Assembly: GCF_003254395.2 (NCBI RefSeq)
Contig: NC_037641.1
Location: 11,060,501-11,124,500, forward strand
Reading direction: 5' to 3'
Source: Apis mellifera
Lineage: Eukaryota; Arthropoda; Insecta; Hymenoptera; Apidae
Length of the DNA: 64,000 nt
Of the stretch, positions 1 through 12,365 are shown in pieces. A model generated the notes under the pieces. That model was given only the letters and a program-made list of their open reading frames with translations. It had not been told where the DNA came from and did no database searches. The first letter of the stretch is position 1; the number at the start of each line of letters is the position of its first letter. Made by a program: the position numbers and the translations under genes.

Positions 1-2257
1 GCGCATATACCCGATCGTCGGCCGCATTTCCGTTCCTTAATGTTCGTCGGCAATCACCGTCGCCTACCTACTTTTATCCATCCCGGGATCCCTCCATTCA
101 AACAACATTGGCATATTTTCCGCGTAACTTCAAGGGTAAAGACCTAGGCGCCCCCTCGCTACTACATACTACAGAGAGTGCGCCTTATTGACGGCAACCC
201 GTAGAGATCAAACACGAGGCGCCATGGTTACCGTGTTATTAATTCACAGATAATTTTCTCCACGCCTATTAGACGACGTTTATATTCTTACATTGATTAA
301 ATATTCGACAGACTGCGAATGACGCATGGAACACGCGTATCCTAAATTACACATTGATGTATTAAAGCATGCAGTTGGTAGACGTGATATGTAACGCGCA
401 TATATTTTTACGTTCGATTTATGACACGCGCATCTCCCCGCAAACTCGAAAAAACGCCTCGACGATTCGATAACAAAACCCGAACTAGTTTTCGAAGGGC
501 GGCCGCGCAGTCTCCTCGATAGCAAGGGTTAGTCTAGGGCTGTGCGCTCGTTGAAACCAACCCTTGATAGGTGCACTTTTAGGGTAGCCCCCTACGCTAG
601 TGACTGTGCTTCAAGCCTCGAGTACCCACCGAGACGCGCAAGAGCGAAGGGCTATTGCGTGTACCGACTGTGTCACGAGACGAGCCACATCCAAGATGAA
701 ATTTCAAATATGTACTATATGCTTTTATAATCCTTTTTTTTTTCTTTCTTTTCTTTAAGGAAAATCCGTTCACGCGAATTCTCGAGAAATTTCCACTTGA
801 TTAAACGCGGCAATCGCAAACGCGTTCAACTTAAATACTCGGTTGAAATTCTTTTATCGAACGGTCGAAACGGAAAGGAGTTTTTAGACAGGAAATCAGG
901 TCAAAGGAACAGAAGATATATTTTTTTCATTCGGACGTTTTTCCCCGTACGGAAGCTATAAATTCGTTTCAATATTATTTCAATTCGGCACGGAGCCATG
1001 CACAAACGCGGTGCAAACTCTCGCTTTATGGTTGAAATATCCATACCGCAAATTTATTCTTTATGAGCCTTTATGACTGAAATATAAACGTTCCTCGCGT
1101 ACGCACTACTTTATATATGGGCTGTCGAAGAGTATCGGCCAATGACACAACGCCACCCGTAAGGCTCGGCCTTTCAGCCGAGAATTGCCTATGCTTTTGC
1201 GCCGGAAGCACACATGTTTCAAAGGCGGTTCCTCCACAAAGGGCGGGGAAAAAACAGGGCCGCGACCGCCACGCTGGATTCCCATCTGTGACGGCAGCGT
1301 CGCCCTCGGAATCGCGGCGAGACGAAGAATTAGACGAAAATTACTTAATTCGTCGCTCTCGAAAGAGGGCGAACGAACTTTGAACTTTTGAATCGCGAGA
1401 GAAGGAAGCCGCGGTTTTTCGACAAAAGAGCATCTATCGATTCAGCATCGATCATCGGATTCGATTTCTCTCTTTACGAAGCCGCTTCGTAAATCCAATC
1501 CAATTCTGAACGATGCTGTTACACGTAAGAACACGTTTTTATCCTTAAAATTATCTCCATCTTGTTTCTTTGCGAAAGGAAGAATCCGGGAAATAAAAAT
1601 TTTGTCGAATCATCGCCGATGTCGCAGTTTGTAAAAAAAGTGATGATAGGCGATCGTGCTAAACGCGCTACATCATTAACGCCATATATAAAAATGCTTC
1701 TGCAGTCCCTGTGCAGCCAGTTTTGCACGTTTCATCGAGCCGTGCGCGCGTGAAAAATAATAGCGTTCCGCCGCGGTGTACGCACACGCGGGGGAGGAAA
1801 AGGAGGGAAGGGAAAGGAATGAACGAGTTTAAATGACGGGGTAATTAAAAAACGGAACGTGAAATCAGGCGGGGTTACAGCTCATTAGTTTTCAGCGGCG
1901 GAGAACGATGACAGAGGCCGCGAAAATGCCGGTTGAATGCCGGATATAGCAGACGCGTTATGTCATCGGGCGCAACACGGCCGCGTGTACGTGTCCCGCG
2001 GCGGCGTTAATTGGCTCCGTGATGAATATTACAAAATACCGGCGGCTGAAAGGAGAATCACCGCTTTAATTACGACATAATGCGTGTCGGTCGAGCTTCT
2101 CCCGCGTGGAGCACGGGATACGCTTCCTTCTCACTCGCGTTACGCGACTACCGGCAACACCTTTCAACCGCTTTCATCAAATCGCTTAATATGGAAGTCG
2201 TTCAAGAAACTTCTCCCCTCCCCCTTCTAGTGGGATACGTTCAGGAGGAAGGACGAG
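1..2257. other. Upstream region without recognisable gene
   Basis: This is a moderately GC-rich, CpG-containing stretch. The open frames in it are short, overlap on both strands and resemble no protein family I know. The last few hundred bases probably carry the promoter and 5' UTR of the EF-hand gene that starts at 2258. No RNA gene or mobile element was recognised. Confidence 0.5.
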
Positions 2258-2890
2258 ATGCTGCCCAATTGTTTCGAGGATCGCGCGAAAATGGTAAAAT
2301 CAAAGCACAGTGAAACGAGAGGTTTGCGAAAAAATTTTGAAAAATTGTAGGCTTTTCACTACGCCGATGCGGAGAAAAAGGGATTCTTGAGCAAACGGGA
2401 ATATAAGATAGCGATGACGGCTGTTTTTGGATGCCGTCCGGAAAAAGTAAAATTTTATTTTTTAAAAGGTTAATTTTTCCCCCCCGAGAACGATTTATAC
2501 CGATTTTCAGACGGAAGTGAAACAAGTGTTTCAATCTACCGATAAAATCTCATTCGAGGAGTTTAAGTTATGCGTGTCCAAGAAAAGTAATGCTGATGAT
2601 TCGCACGTTGACGCGGAAGTGTTATTCACTTTATTGGATAAGGATTGTAGGTATCGATTATTATTTAAAAAAAAAAAATTTTTAAACGGTATTAAAAATG
2701 TTTCGTTGCAGATAAAGGATATTTAGTATTGGACGATTTCTATTCTGCAAGCAAATATGTGAATTTGAAAGTGTCAGTGACGGTGTGGCAAACGATATTC
2801 AAGGAATTAGATCGTTATAAAAAAGGATATATCGATTTCGACGAATTTTTACGTATATTACCTACAATAAGTTACAATGAGGTAGTCTGA
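2258..2890 (+). CDS. EF-hand calcium-binding protein, EFCAB11-like
   Basis: The model has four coding exons: 2258-2293, 2351-2446, 2511-2646 and 2712-2890 (148 aa). All introns are 57-65 bp with GT-AG ends, and the phases join without a break. Three EF-hand loops can be read: DAEKKGFLSKRE (about residues 17-28), DKDYKGYLVLDD (exon 3/4 junction) and DRYKKGYIDFDE (near the C-terminus). The loop order and total length fit EFCAB11 (about 160 aa in vertebrates), a small calmodulin-like protein of unclear function, so calcium binding is inferred from the loops. The third loop has Tyr and Lys at coordinating positions and may bind weakly. The short first exon (MLPNCFEDRAKM) is the least certain part. 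The in-frame TAG just before exon 2 forces an acceptor at 2350. Confidence 0.75.
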
Positions 2891-3244
2891 TTTAATACAA
2901 AGCTTAGACGTAATAAACGAATCAAATAAATTTCATATTTTATCACAATCTCATAAAACGTTTACTAAATTAATACATTGTTTATATCATCCTTATAGAT
3001 TAAGATACAGTATTCTCATACGATCGTATGAAAATAATTATAATTTATAAGACAAAATGCAGATTTCTTAATGCATATTTCGTAATACCGCGTTTCATTA
3101 TATATATATAAATATATATACAGTAAAAATAACTAATACTATGATATATTATAAAACTATATACTTATAAAAAATTTATCGCGTAAAAAAAAAATAAATA
3201 TTTTAATCGGAAGATATATATATATATATACATAATCACGATTT
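2891..3244. other. Convergent intergenic spacer / 3' UTRs
   Basis: This AT-rich spacer lies between the ends of the EF-hand gene and the ABC transporter. It contains TATATA microsatellite runs near 3101-3120 and 3216-3230. It probably holds both 3' UTRs. No other structure was seen. Confidence 0.5.
2912..2930 (+). terminator. Tandem polyadenylation signals of the EF-hand gene
   Basis: Two AATAAA hexamers (2912-2917 and 2925-2930) lie 22-40 bases after the stop codon, giving a very short 3' UTR. The convergent transporter gene ends at 3245, so the two transcripts need not overlap. Confidence 0.6.
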
Positions 3245-6047
3245 TCATTCGTTATCTGAAAATTCTTGACTTAGAACCAAATGATAAAAATAGGAATCGA
3301 TATTCTGAATCAATAAATTTGGTTCTTCGAATTCTAGAACTTCTCCATCTCCCATCACAAGAACTCTAAATGAAAAGAGTACATATTAAACATACTTATT
3401 TTGATTATAAATCGTAAAACTAACGTACCTATCACAATACATAATCGTTCTTATTCTATGTGCTATAGTCAATACTGTAGCAGTTTGGAAAGAAGATTTT
3501 ATTGTCGCTTGAATGAATTTGTCTGTTTCTTGATCAACGTTTGCCGTTGCTTCATCGATACAGACTATCTACAAGAAAAAATTAATAATTGAAAATAATG
3601 CAAAATGTAGAATTTATTTTGTAATTGAAAAAAATTGATGAATACTTTAGCATTATGTAAAATTGCTCTAACCAAGCAGAACAATTGTCTTTGACCCGCG
3701 CTAAGATTACTACCATTTTCATCCAAACTAGCACCAAGCCCTCCTAATCGATAAACTAACGAATGAATTTTGCATTTCTCCAATGCTTTATATATGAGCA
3801 AATCAGGATACTGATTTAATGGATCAAGATTTTCTCGAATCGTACCCGAAAATAAAAATGGATTTTGAGGTATAATAGCCAATCGAGATCTGAAACCATT
3901 TGATTCCTTATTTCTAATTGCTGATAAGCAGATATTTTAAATCAAAATAATTAATTTAACATATCAGAAAATACCTTATTGCATTTAATTGTAAACTTTG
4001 TATATTCACATTATCGATTAATATGCTTCCAGAATTTATTTCCGTTAATCTAAATAATGAATTAAATAAAGAACTTTTTCCTGCACCTGTACGTCCAACA
4101 ATTCCAATTTTTTCTGCAGGTCTTGTAACGAATGATACACTATTTAGAGATGGCACTAAATGCTCTCTAAAAGATTTAAAGATTGATTACAATACTGAAT
4201 AATAGATTTCAATTAATTGCGTGTAATTAATTACCTGTATTTTAAAACAACATCCCTGAATTCAATTACACCCTGACTTGGCCAAGCATATGGTGGATTA
4301 TCACCTTTTATAGTTTCTATAGGAACATTTTCTAAATATTGTTTTACACGTTCAACCGCAATCATTTCTCTTTCAGTTTCAGTAAATGCATTTACCACAC
4401 CAGATAATAATCCAGTCACAGATAATGTGTAAGTAATAACGAGACCTATTAATCCAGGATCCGCAATGTTATATTGATGTTGTAAAACTGCTATATTGCT
4501 CACTCCCGCTAAAAGTGCCACTCCAATGAGTTGTAATCTTAATGCAAGCCATTGACTGACAGCAAATGATGCAAATTGTGTTTTTTGACTGATTTCTAGC
4601 AAAAGTTCATTTTCTTGTTTAAAACGAGCTACAGTTCGAAAAGCTCTAATAGTAGATAATCCATATAAAGTTTCATTAAAATTTGCATATAACGGTGAAA
4701 GTGCAGCACTAGATAGACGTTTCAACTCTCTTGATGTTAATCTGAAAAATGTTATTAAAGTAATATTATTAAAGTACATATTTTGAGACATGTATATATA
4801 TATATATATATATATTCAATCAACATACCTATAATGATTTTGAATCCAATGATAAACTGGTATCAATGGTGCTAATACCAAAAGTATCCACGGTAATCCA
4901 TAAGCTATAATAATAATTGTGGCAATCAAACCAAATAATTGAGCAAATAAAATATTAGCGATAAAGGGAAGACTATCATCAATTGTGTATATATCGGATG
5001 AAAATCTGTTTAGAATTCTACCAAATGGTTGTATGTCAAAAAATACAGCTTTAGCCTAAAAAAAAAATATTCTGTAAATTTTATTTTGATATTTTTTATT
5101 GTTATCAAATATTTTTTGTAAAATATATTTACTCGCACTATAATCTTTAAAAGCTGTTTGTGTATAGAAATTGCTGCTTGAATTCCGCCATATGCAAACA
5201 TAAATGCTCTCATTAATGTGAATAATGTATTAAAGACAGCCAAAACTGTATATACAGTTAGATAATAATTAGTACTCATATTATAATCATCAAAAAAATA
5301 TTCTAATCGCAAAGTTTTTGTGCTATCTGTGATATTAGTTACAGTTGTATTGGCATGAGTAACCCAATAAGATAGCCATAAATCCGTGACATTTTTCGAA
5401 CTTTGCATTAAGAACATCGAAAGAATTATTGAAATTGCTAAATAGTAACCTATTGCTTTTATATAACAATTATATACTCCAAATCGTACTTTGCCTTTTT
5501 CTTTATATTCTTCATCAAGTAAAGGATCTCTTTCATCTTTATTTGCTTGATACATTTCTTTTGGTAAATCACTTATAGAAATGGTATTTAATTCAGATTC
5601 TATAGAATCTGAAGATAATAAATAATCTTCTAAATCAGATAAAACTTCACTTGGTTTACCCTGATTGATGATTTTGCCTTTTGACATTTCTATTACTAAA
5701 TTTGCATACATTAAATATCGAGTCTGATGAGTACATAATAATCTTGTTTTAGTATTTAATAAACCCAGAATAACGTGTTTAAATATATAACTAGCAACTT
5801 TTGGATCTAAAGTCGCCAAAACATCATCTAATAAATAAATGTCTTTGTCGGCATATATAGCACGCGCTAAAGAAATTCTTGTCTTTTGACCACCACTCAA
5901 TGTGTTTCCCGCTTCTCCAATCAATGTTAAATCTTTTTTAGGCAGAGAATTTAAATCAGCACTCAGAGCACATGCTTTTAAAATATTCCTGTTATATATA
6001 ATATATAATAATGTTATACATATATATATAATTTTGTTTAAAATATA

Positions 6048-6084
<37 letters not shown>

Positions 6085-9000
6085 CATACACACATATATT
6101 ACATAATTCAATACTTACTTATATCTATTATAATCATAAGATTTTCCAAAAAGAATGTTGTCTCGAATTGTACCACGTTGTAACCATGGATTTTGTTTTA
6201 CATATGCAAAACCTTTTTCAATATCATTTACTCCTATTGTACCATGAACTTTAATTATTTCACCTAAAATACCATTTAAAAGTAATGATTTTCCACTACC
6301 TACTTCTCCCATAATACCAACCAAGTGTCCCTAAAATAAAATATATAATTTATAACATTTAATATTGTTAAAAAGCTAATTATTTTTTATTACCTTTGGA
6401 ATTGAAATATTAATATCATATAGATTAAAAATATCATTATTTTCAAAACTGATAGTTTTTTTAGATTCTGAACTACCAGATGGGCTTAAAACACCTTTAG
6501 GTACATTAAGACCATTTTGTTCTATATTTGAATTTGAGTTTATACTAAATATTACATTTTGAAGCATTAAATCTATTCCAGATGGGGATTCTGAATAATA
6601 TGATGACATGTCTGCATCTGGTAACTGTATTAAGTTGAATTAATTTAATACTTTTCAATAATTTTTAAAATCATAAAATAGAATTTTAACTTACATCTAA
6701 CATTCTCTGAATTCTCTTAAGTGATACCCAAGCTTCTGTAAGACCATTCAAAACCCATGGAAATGCATTTAATGGAGCTATTAGCATATTTAATAATGCC
6801 ATACTAGTAAATACTGTCTTTGCATCGAGTTTATTTCCAAGAAGTACATATGTAGCAAATGTTAATATAGAAATTAAGACAGGTGTTGTTGCCCAAAAGT
6901 AAACACATAAAGCATCAAGATATTTTCTACCACGCAAATATTTAATTTCATTTTCACGTAATTCTGATCAAAAATATAAAAATATAAAAAAATGAATAAT
7001 CAAAAATATATTTATATTTTTCAAAGTATACTAACTTGATATATTTCGCAAAAAGTGATCTTCCCACACATTTAATTTAATAGTAGTTATTCCACGTAAT
7101 ATTTCTCCTATAAGTCTAACCCTTTGATCTTTACATTCCATTAATTTTGTACTAAATTTTCCAATTTGATTTGCTATTACTTTATTTATAGGTATAAGTA
7201 CTATTGCAAAAATAATTCCAGCTAGAAATGAAACTCCTATTTGCTTATTCAAAAGATACAATGTTATAATTAACTGAAAAATACACAAATATAAAACATG
7301 AATATAAAATATAAAAATATAAAAAATATGAACAGCTTTTTAATGTTAAAATATAATATAATAAAGAATCACCTGTAATGGTATACTCCAAAATGCATGA
7401 AAACTTGCACAACTATTAACAACCCTATCATTATCTGTAGTCATAAAATTAACAATTTCACCAAAATTAAATTGTTGCTTAAGTTGCACATTTGAAGAAT
7501 GTAAAATTTTTCTATATAACAATGTTACAACAGTAGAACGAATTTTTAAACCAACTACAGACATCCAAAATGTGAAATGAGTATTACAAAATGCTCCTAA
7601 ATAAAGTAAAAATTATTATAAAAAGATTTCAACAAATATTAAAAATCATGACAAATTGTTAGTACTTGTTAGTACTTACCTATTAAAGCACTTACAAATA
7701 TTAATGATGCATATAGATATCCATACATAATAGGTTCATTTTTATCTTCAATAAAACCAATTAATTTATTTAGTAATAATGGTCCCATAAATGAAGTGGA
7801 GTCAGCAATAAATTTTAATATTCCAACAGAATAAAACTCCCAACCAAAACATTTATGTAATAATTTAAATAAAGTTATTTTGTTTGTAATTATATGAACA
7901 TGTGTTCCTAATGTTGATTCAGAATTTTCCAATGTATTAGTTGTATCATCAGCCTACAATATATTATTATATATTATAGAATATATTATTATGGATTTAA
8001 AAATTATTATTTTCATTCTTATATTTACCATATTTTGCAAATGCTTATTAATCTTCTGATTAATTGTATTAGTGCTAATATATTCTGGTAAGTCAAATAA
8101 ATCATCTGAATGATTTAATAAGCCATGAACACCCTTTTCCATTAATGAATTTACCCAATGAAATATAAGCTTAGAAGTTGCAGTTGCATCCTCCATAGCA
8201 GTCCCAAGATATATTGGGTCCTGTTCTTCAGGAAACCTTACATACGAAGAATTAGGACTACTCAATAATGCAGTCCGTTCTCCTATCTATAAACATATTT
8301 TTCACTGACTTATGATATCTGTGTTTACTTAATAATTCATGATTTTAGATATCATAGTCAATTTAGTAATGTAGCAAATATATATTTAGTAACAGATGTT
8401 TGAAATCTCTTATACTGATAAGCAATTGGAAAATACTAATTATGATGATAATATTATGAACTAGTATAGTATATATTTTATGACTTACTTCATTATATTG
8501 AGATGATCTCATGTCTCGTAGACTATTGTGACCTGGTATCAGTGTTAAAGCATAAAGTATTAGTAGAGTGACTACAATAATACTAAATCCCAATGATAAA
8601 TTTGGTAAAACATCATTTTGAGGATTATATTTGATATGACTTCTTAACAGCAATGAAGAAATAACAATTAATAGAAGTATTAATGCCCGAATTGAAACAG
8701 GACCACGTGGATTAAAATCTCTTCCTTTTTTTAAGCTTAATATAAAACAAAGATGAACAACCCATGCTAATCCCTCAGTACCTGCCACAAGATAATCAAT
8801 AGGCTTGGCAGATGTTACTTTATTTTTGATTGTAGTAAATATTGGGTTGTACTCTTGTGCAGTAGTAATAACAGAAGATTGCGTTGTATTTTGAATACTG
8901 TTCTTTGGAAAAAGAATTGATTTTGCAATATCAATAGTATGATTCCATTCATCTTGAATTTGATGTAAGATATTTGAACTATTCATAGATAATAATTCTG

Positions 9001-9450
9001 GTTTTTTAGTTGAAGTCATAATATATTTCTGTATAGAATTATCGCTTGATGGATCAAGAACAGTATTAGTAACAATAATATATGCTCTGAGTATAGGAAG
9101 AATTACAAGGCATATTGTAATTATAATTCTTAAATTTATAAAATAATTAGAGCCATAATGACGTATAGAATATACATTTCTTTTTCCACAGTGATAAGCA
9201 GAAATTATAGCAATACAGGTTAAAACTGGAATCTGAAAAATATAAAATAAAAAGCATAATAATAAATATTCATATATATATATATATAAGTTTTTTGATA
9301 TTGAATTACCTGAAGACAAAGTTGTTGAAAACAAACATCAAGATCATGTGTATTTGTATTTAAAGGTTTAATACCTCCATGATATCCACATAATTCTGTC
9401 CAATTCCATTTCCACATTTGTTCATCATTATTAATCAACCAATTATCCAT
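3245..9450 (-). CDS. ABC transporter subfamily C, ABCC10 (MRP7)-like
   Basis: Sixteen coding exons on the minus strand: 9450-9310, 9232-8489, 8286-8029, 7953-7680, 7596-7373, 7273-7036, 6963-6695, 6624-6394, 6330-6119, 5988-5133, 5055-4829, 4741-4235, 4166-3975, 3889-3646, 3568-3429 and 3365-3245. They encode 1625 aa. The N-terminal hydrophobic helices fit a TMD0. Two transmembrane domains and two nucleotide-binding domains follow. NBD1 has Walker A GEVGSGKS (801-808), a Q-loop in KQNPWLQRGT, signature LSGGQ (894-898) and Walker B YLLDD. NBD2 has Walker A GRTGAGKS (1418-1425), signature LSAGQ (1520-1524) and Walker B VCIDEATANVD (D1544/E1545). NBD1 has Asp where the catalytic Glu normally sits, which is typical of ABCC proteins and suggests an asymmetric ATPase. 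The probable role is ATP-driven export of amphipathic or conjugated compounds across the plasma membrane or an endomembrane. ABCC10 is chosen over other MRPs from overall feel, not from a search. Confidence 0.85.
6048..6082. repeat. (TA)n microsatellite in an ABCC intron
   Basis: An almost pure TA dinucleotide run lies in the intron between coding exons 9 and 10 of the transporter. A second run (about 4795-4815) lies in the intron between exons 11 and 12. Such tracts are length-polymorphic and can confuse assemblies. Confidence 0.85.
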
Positions 9451-10105
9451 CTTTTAAATCTACAAATAATCTCAGAATAAAAGAAACAATATGTAGCAAC
9501 TTCTTAAAATAAGATAGAAATTTTGTTTTATTATCTCATAATAAGATAAGAGTATGAAATTTATGTTACACTTATTTAACATATTATTTAGTGCAATAAT
9601 TATTATTTTACGAAATTTTTATCTATTATTTCAAATATAATATTTATTTGAAGAAAAATAAAATAATAAATGAAAGACATCCACAATAAATAACAGATTT
9701 GTCATAATATAAATATACTATAAGTACTTACTCATAAATATATATTTTAATTTATAGAACAATATATGTACACATACATGCATATGTATATATATGTATG
9801 TATTATATATAAATGTGTCTTAATATTTGTCACAGATTTCGATATATCATGTTTCAAATAGATAGGTTTACGTATCAACGCAAACTTATTGGTTAGGTTT
9901 TTGATGACAGTACCGATGACGCATGTTGTGTAAATTGTATAAGATTCATTAATTTAATAATAAAAACAAAAATATTGTATTAAAAATATTTTATATATTA
10001 TTAATAAGTGCTGAGTTATAATATGTAAGATAACATTAATAAAAAAATTAATTATATTGATTTAATTATGCTGAGATTGTAATTATAAAATAAAATTTGG
10101 TTAAC
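9451..10105. promoter_or_regulatory. Divergent promoter region, ABCC10-like / CCDC97-like
   Basis: These 655 bases separate the start codons of two genes read in opposite directions, so the region must hold both 5' UTRs and promoters. It is very AT-rich, with a (TATG/ATAC) cluster around 9765-9810. No TATA box can be singled out because of the composition. Confidence 0.5.
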
Positions 10106-11226
10106 ATGAATAAGAAAAAAGATGTACAAAATTATACATCAGAAATGATTGAAGATGATAAAAATAAAATTAGTGATAGGCAACTAATTGTTTCTAGTGA
10201 ACAGGATAAAAATTTAGAAGAAGAATTATTGCGTTATGTAGCAAAGAGTAAGGCAATTTTTAAAAGTCAACAAAAAAATGATCCAGATTTAACTTTTGAA
10301 GAAAAATTAACAATTGCTCGTAATATTCTTCAAAAAAGTAATTGTTTATTTTTGTCTAAATTTGGTCATTATATGAAAAAAGAACATTTAAAATTATTTG
10401 AAAAAAGTAAAGATGAAGATTATGAAGTTGCTTATCATTTTAACAGATTACAAAGATATTTTAATAATTCAACAAGACAAACAGATGTTAGAAATAGAAG
10501 ATATCAAGCATTAAAAACTTTAATAGAAGAAGGAGAATATTTTAGTGAATCTGAAATGATGAAAAGAAATCCATTGTTATATGAACATTTAATTGGACAA
10601 TATATGACTGAAAAACAAAAGAAAATTAGAGATAATATAGATACTAAAAATATTACTTTTGTAAATTTATTGATGGAAAATATTGAAAGGGATAATTTAA
10701 AGAAAAAACAGAAATTACAAGAGGAAGAAGAACAAAATGTACTAGAAGAAAATGATTCAGATGAAGAGCAAATAGATATATGTGCTTCAAAGAATAATGA
10801 AAAAGAAGAATATTGGGGTAAAACATCTAATTTCAAAAATATAGTACAGCATAAAAATGAAACATTAAAAAATTTTCATTGTATTTCAAAGACAGAAAAA
10901 CAAATACTTAAACAAGAGTTTGTAACAAACATGTATCAAAATTTTTTGGATGGAAAAGATACAGATTTTGATTATAGGTATTTATAAACATTTAATTTCA
11001 TTAATGAAATAGTCTTTTATTATTTATATACGCATATATTTTATTTTTTTCTAGCACTGTTGATGATAATGAAACATATGATAATATAGATTTAAAAACC
11101 CAGGATGAAGAAGATAAATATTTTGATTCAGAATCACCTGAAACTATAAGACCAACTGAAGATCCAAATGAAATTGAAAGTGAGGATGAACTGGATATAT
11201 ATATGAAATCATTGAAGGTTAATTGA
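10106..11226 (+). CDS. CCDC97-like coiled-coil protein
   Basis: Two exons (10106-10977, 11055-11226) join through AG|C to give 347 aa. Three blocks match the conserved CCDC97 family. The first is an arginine-rich stretch, RNRRYQALKTLIEEGEYFS (about 127-145), followed by PLLYEHLIGQYM. The second is FLDGKDTDFDYSTVDDN, which spans the splice junction. The third is an acidic C-terminus with DEEDKYFDSESPE. An acidic, coiled-coil-prone segment (EEEEQNVLEENDSDEEQ) lies between the first two. Vertebrate CCDC97 is a nuclear protein reported with the SF3B spliceosome complex; its action here is inferred from that. The start was placed at the ATG at 10106; the reading frame extends three codons upstream but without an ATG. 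Lys/Glu codon use is strongly A-ending. Confidence 0.85.
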
Positions 11227-12365
11227 TATTTCACAATTTATGATCAGTTCATATTAAAAGTTCTGATTCATAAATAGATTATTTATTCAATAGGAACAGG
11301 TTTCTACAGATAAACTCAAGCTTGGATAATCTTATATGTGACGAATACTCTCAGATGTAGTCTTATACATGTATATTAATTTAGACGCAATATTTATAAA
11401 TAAAAATATATAAAAATTTAAATATCTATTTATTTTTTAAAATTAAAAACATAAGAAGTATATCAAAATAATATAAGTAAATTTTAAATATTCAATTTAG
11501 TGTAAATAAATTATTTCAATATTTATGATAAAATATATATTGATGTAGATTAATAATAAAAAAAATATATGTAATATATTTTTTAATAAAATTAATTTTT
11601 TTGTTGGAATAATATTATTTTCTCTGTTTAATATATATATAATAAGTATATATATAATAATCCGTAATCGTATAGAGTGCGTCATTTTCAACGGTGGGTG
11701 TTTCAAGTGCAGGAAACAAGTGTTTAGTTTTTTAAAAGAAAAAGAAAATGGTAAATATAAAATTAATTTCAAAAAGCATGTTAAACCCTTGCTTATAAAA
11801 AAAATTAATTGTACGCCAAATGAATTAAACAGAAATTTAAAGAATTATTCTTACCAAATTATTTCAATATCATGAAGGTTAATTTGTCGTAAAAATTTTA
11901 ATGTTTATGTTTAACAATTCAATGAATATTTAAAGTTAATTTAACATTTCCTTTATTTTTTTCCAAATATAAAAAAAAAGATTTAATAATACTTTTTTTT
12001 TATTCAGTCACATTTTATAATAAAATTATAACCTTTAATTTTAATTTAAAACGTAATGTATTCAATATTATATTAAGAATTGAAAATTATAATATATCAA
12101 AAATATTTTAATTGCAAAATCTATTTATTACATTTAATACATTTTAACATGAATGGACTTTTTGCTTTTTGCATAATTTATGTAATATTTTTCTTTTATA
12201 AATATTAATTAGTTAGTTTATAATTGTAATATGAAGTAGAATAGTTTCTCTTTGCTTCTTTTTTTATCATGAAAGCATAAAATAGTGCATGCTTGCATTG
12301 AGTGGCTTACCTAGCATGGTACTACCTGGTGTTCCTGGTAGGTATCTTTATTTTTCTCACAGCCA
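11227..12365. other. Intergenic region and Vps35 5' leader
   Basis: Very AT-rich sequence with no convincing coding frame. A small island near 11660-11720 is less AT-rich and may mark a promoter. The 3' end of this stretch carries an upstream ATG frame that ends on the Vps35 start (see findings). Confidence 0.45.

Noticed and set aside
12316..12365. Upstream ATG as an N-terminal extension of VPS35
   Set aside because: With or without the possible small intron the frame does not enter the VPS35 frame; it ends in TGA. Kept as an upstream frame instead.
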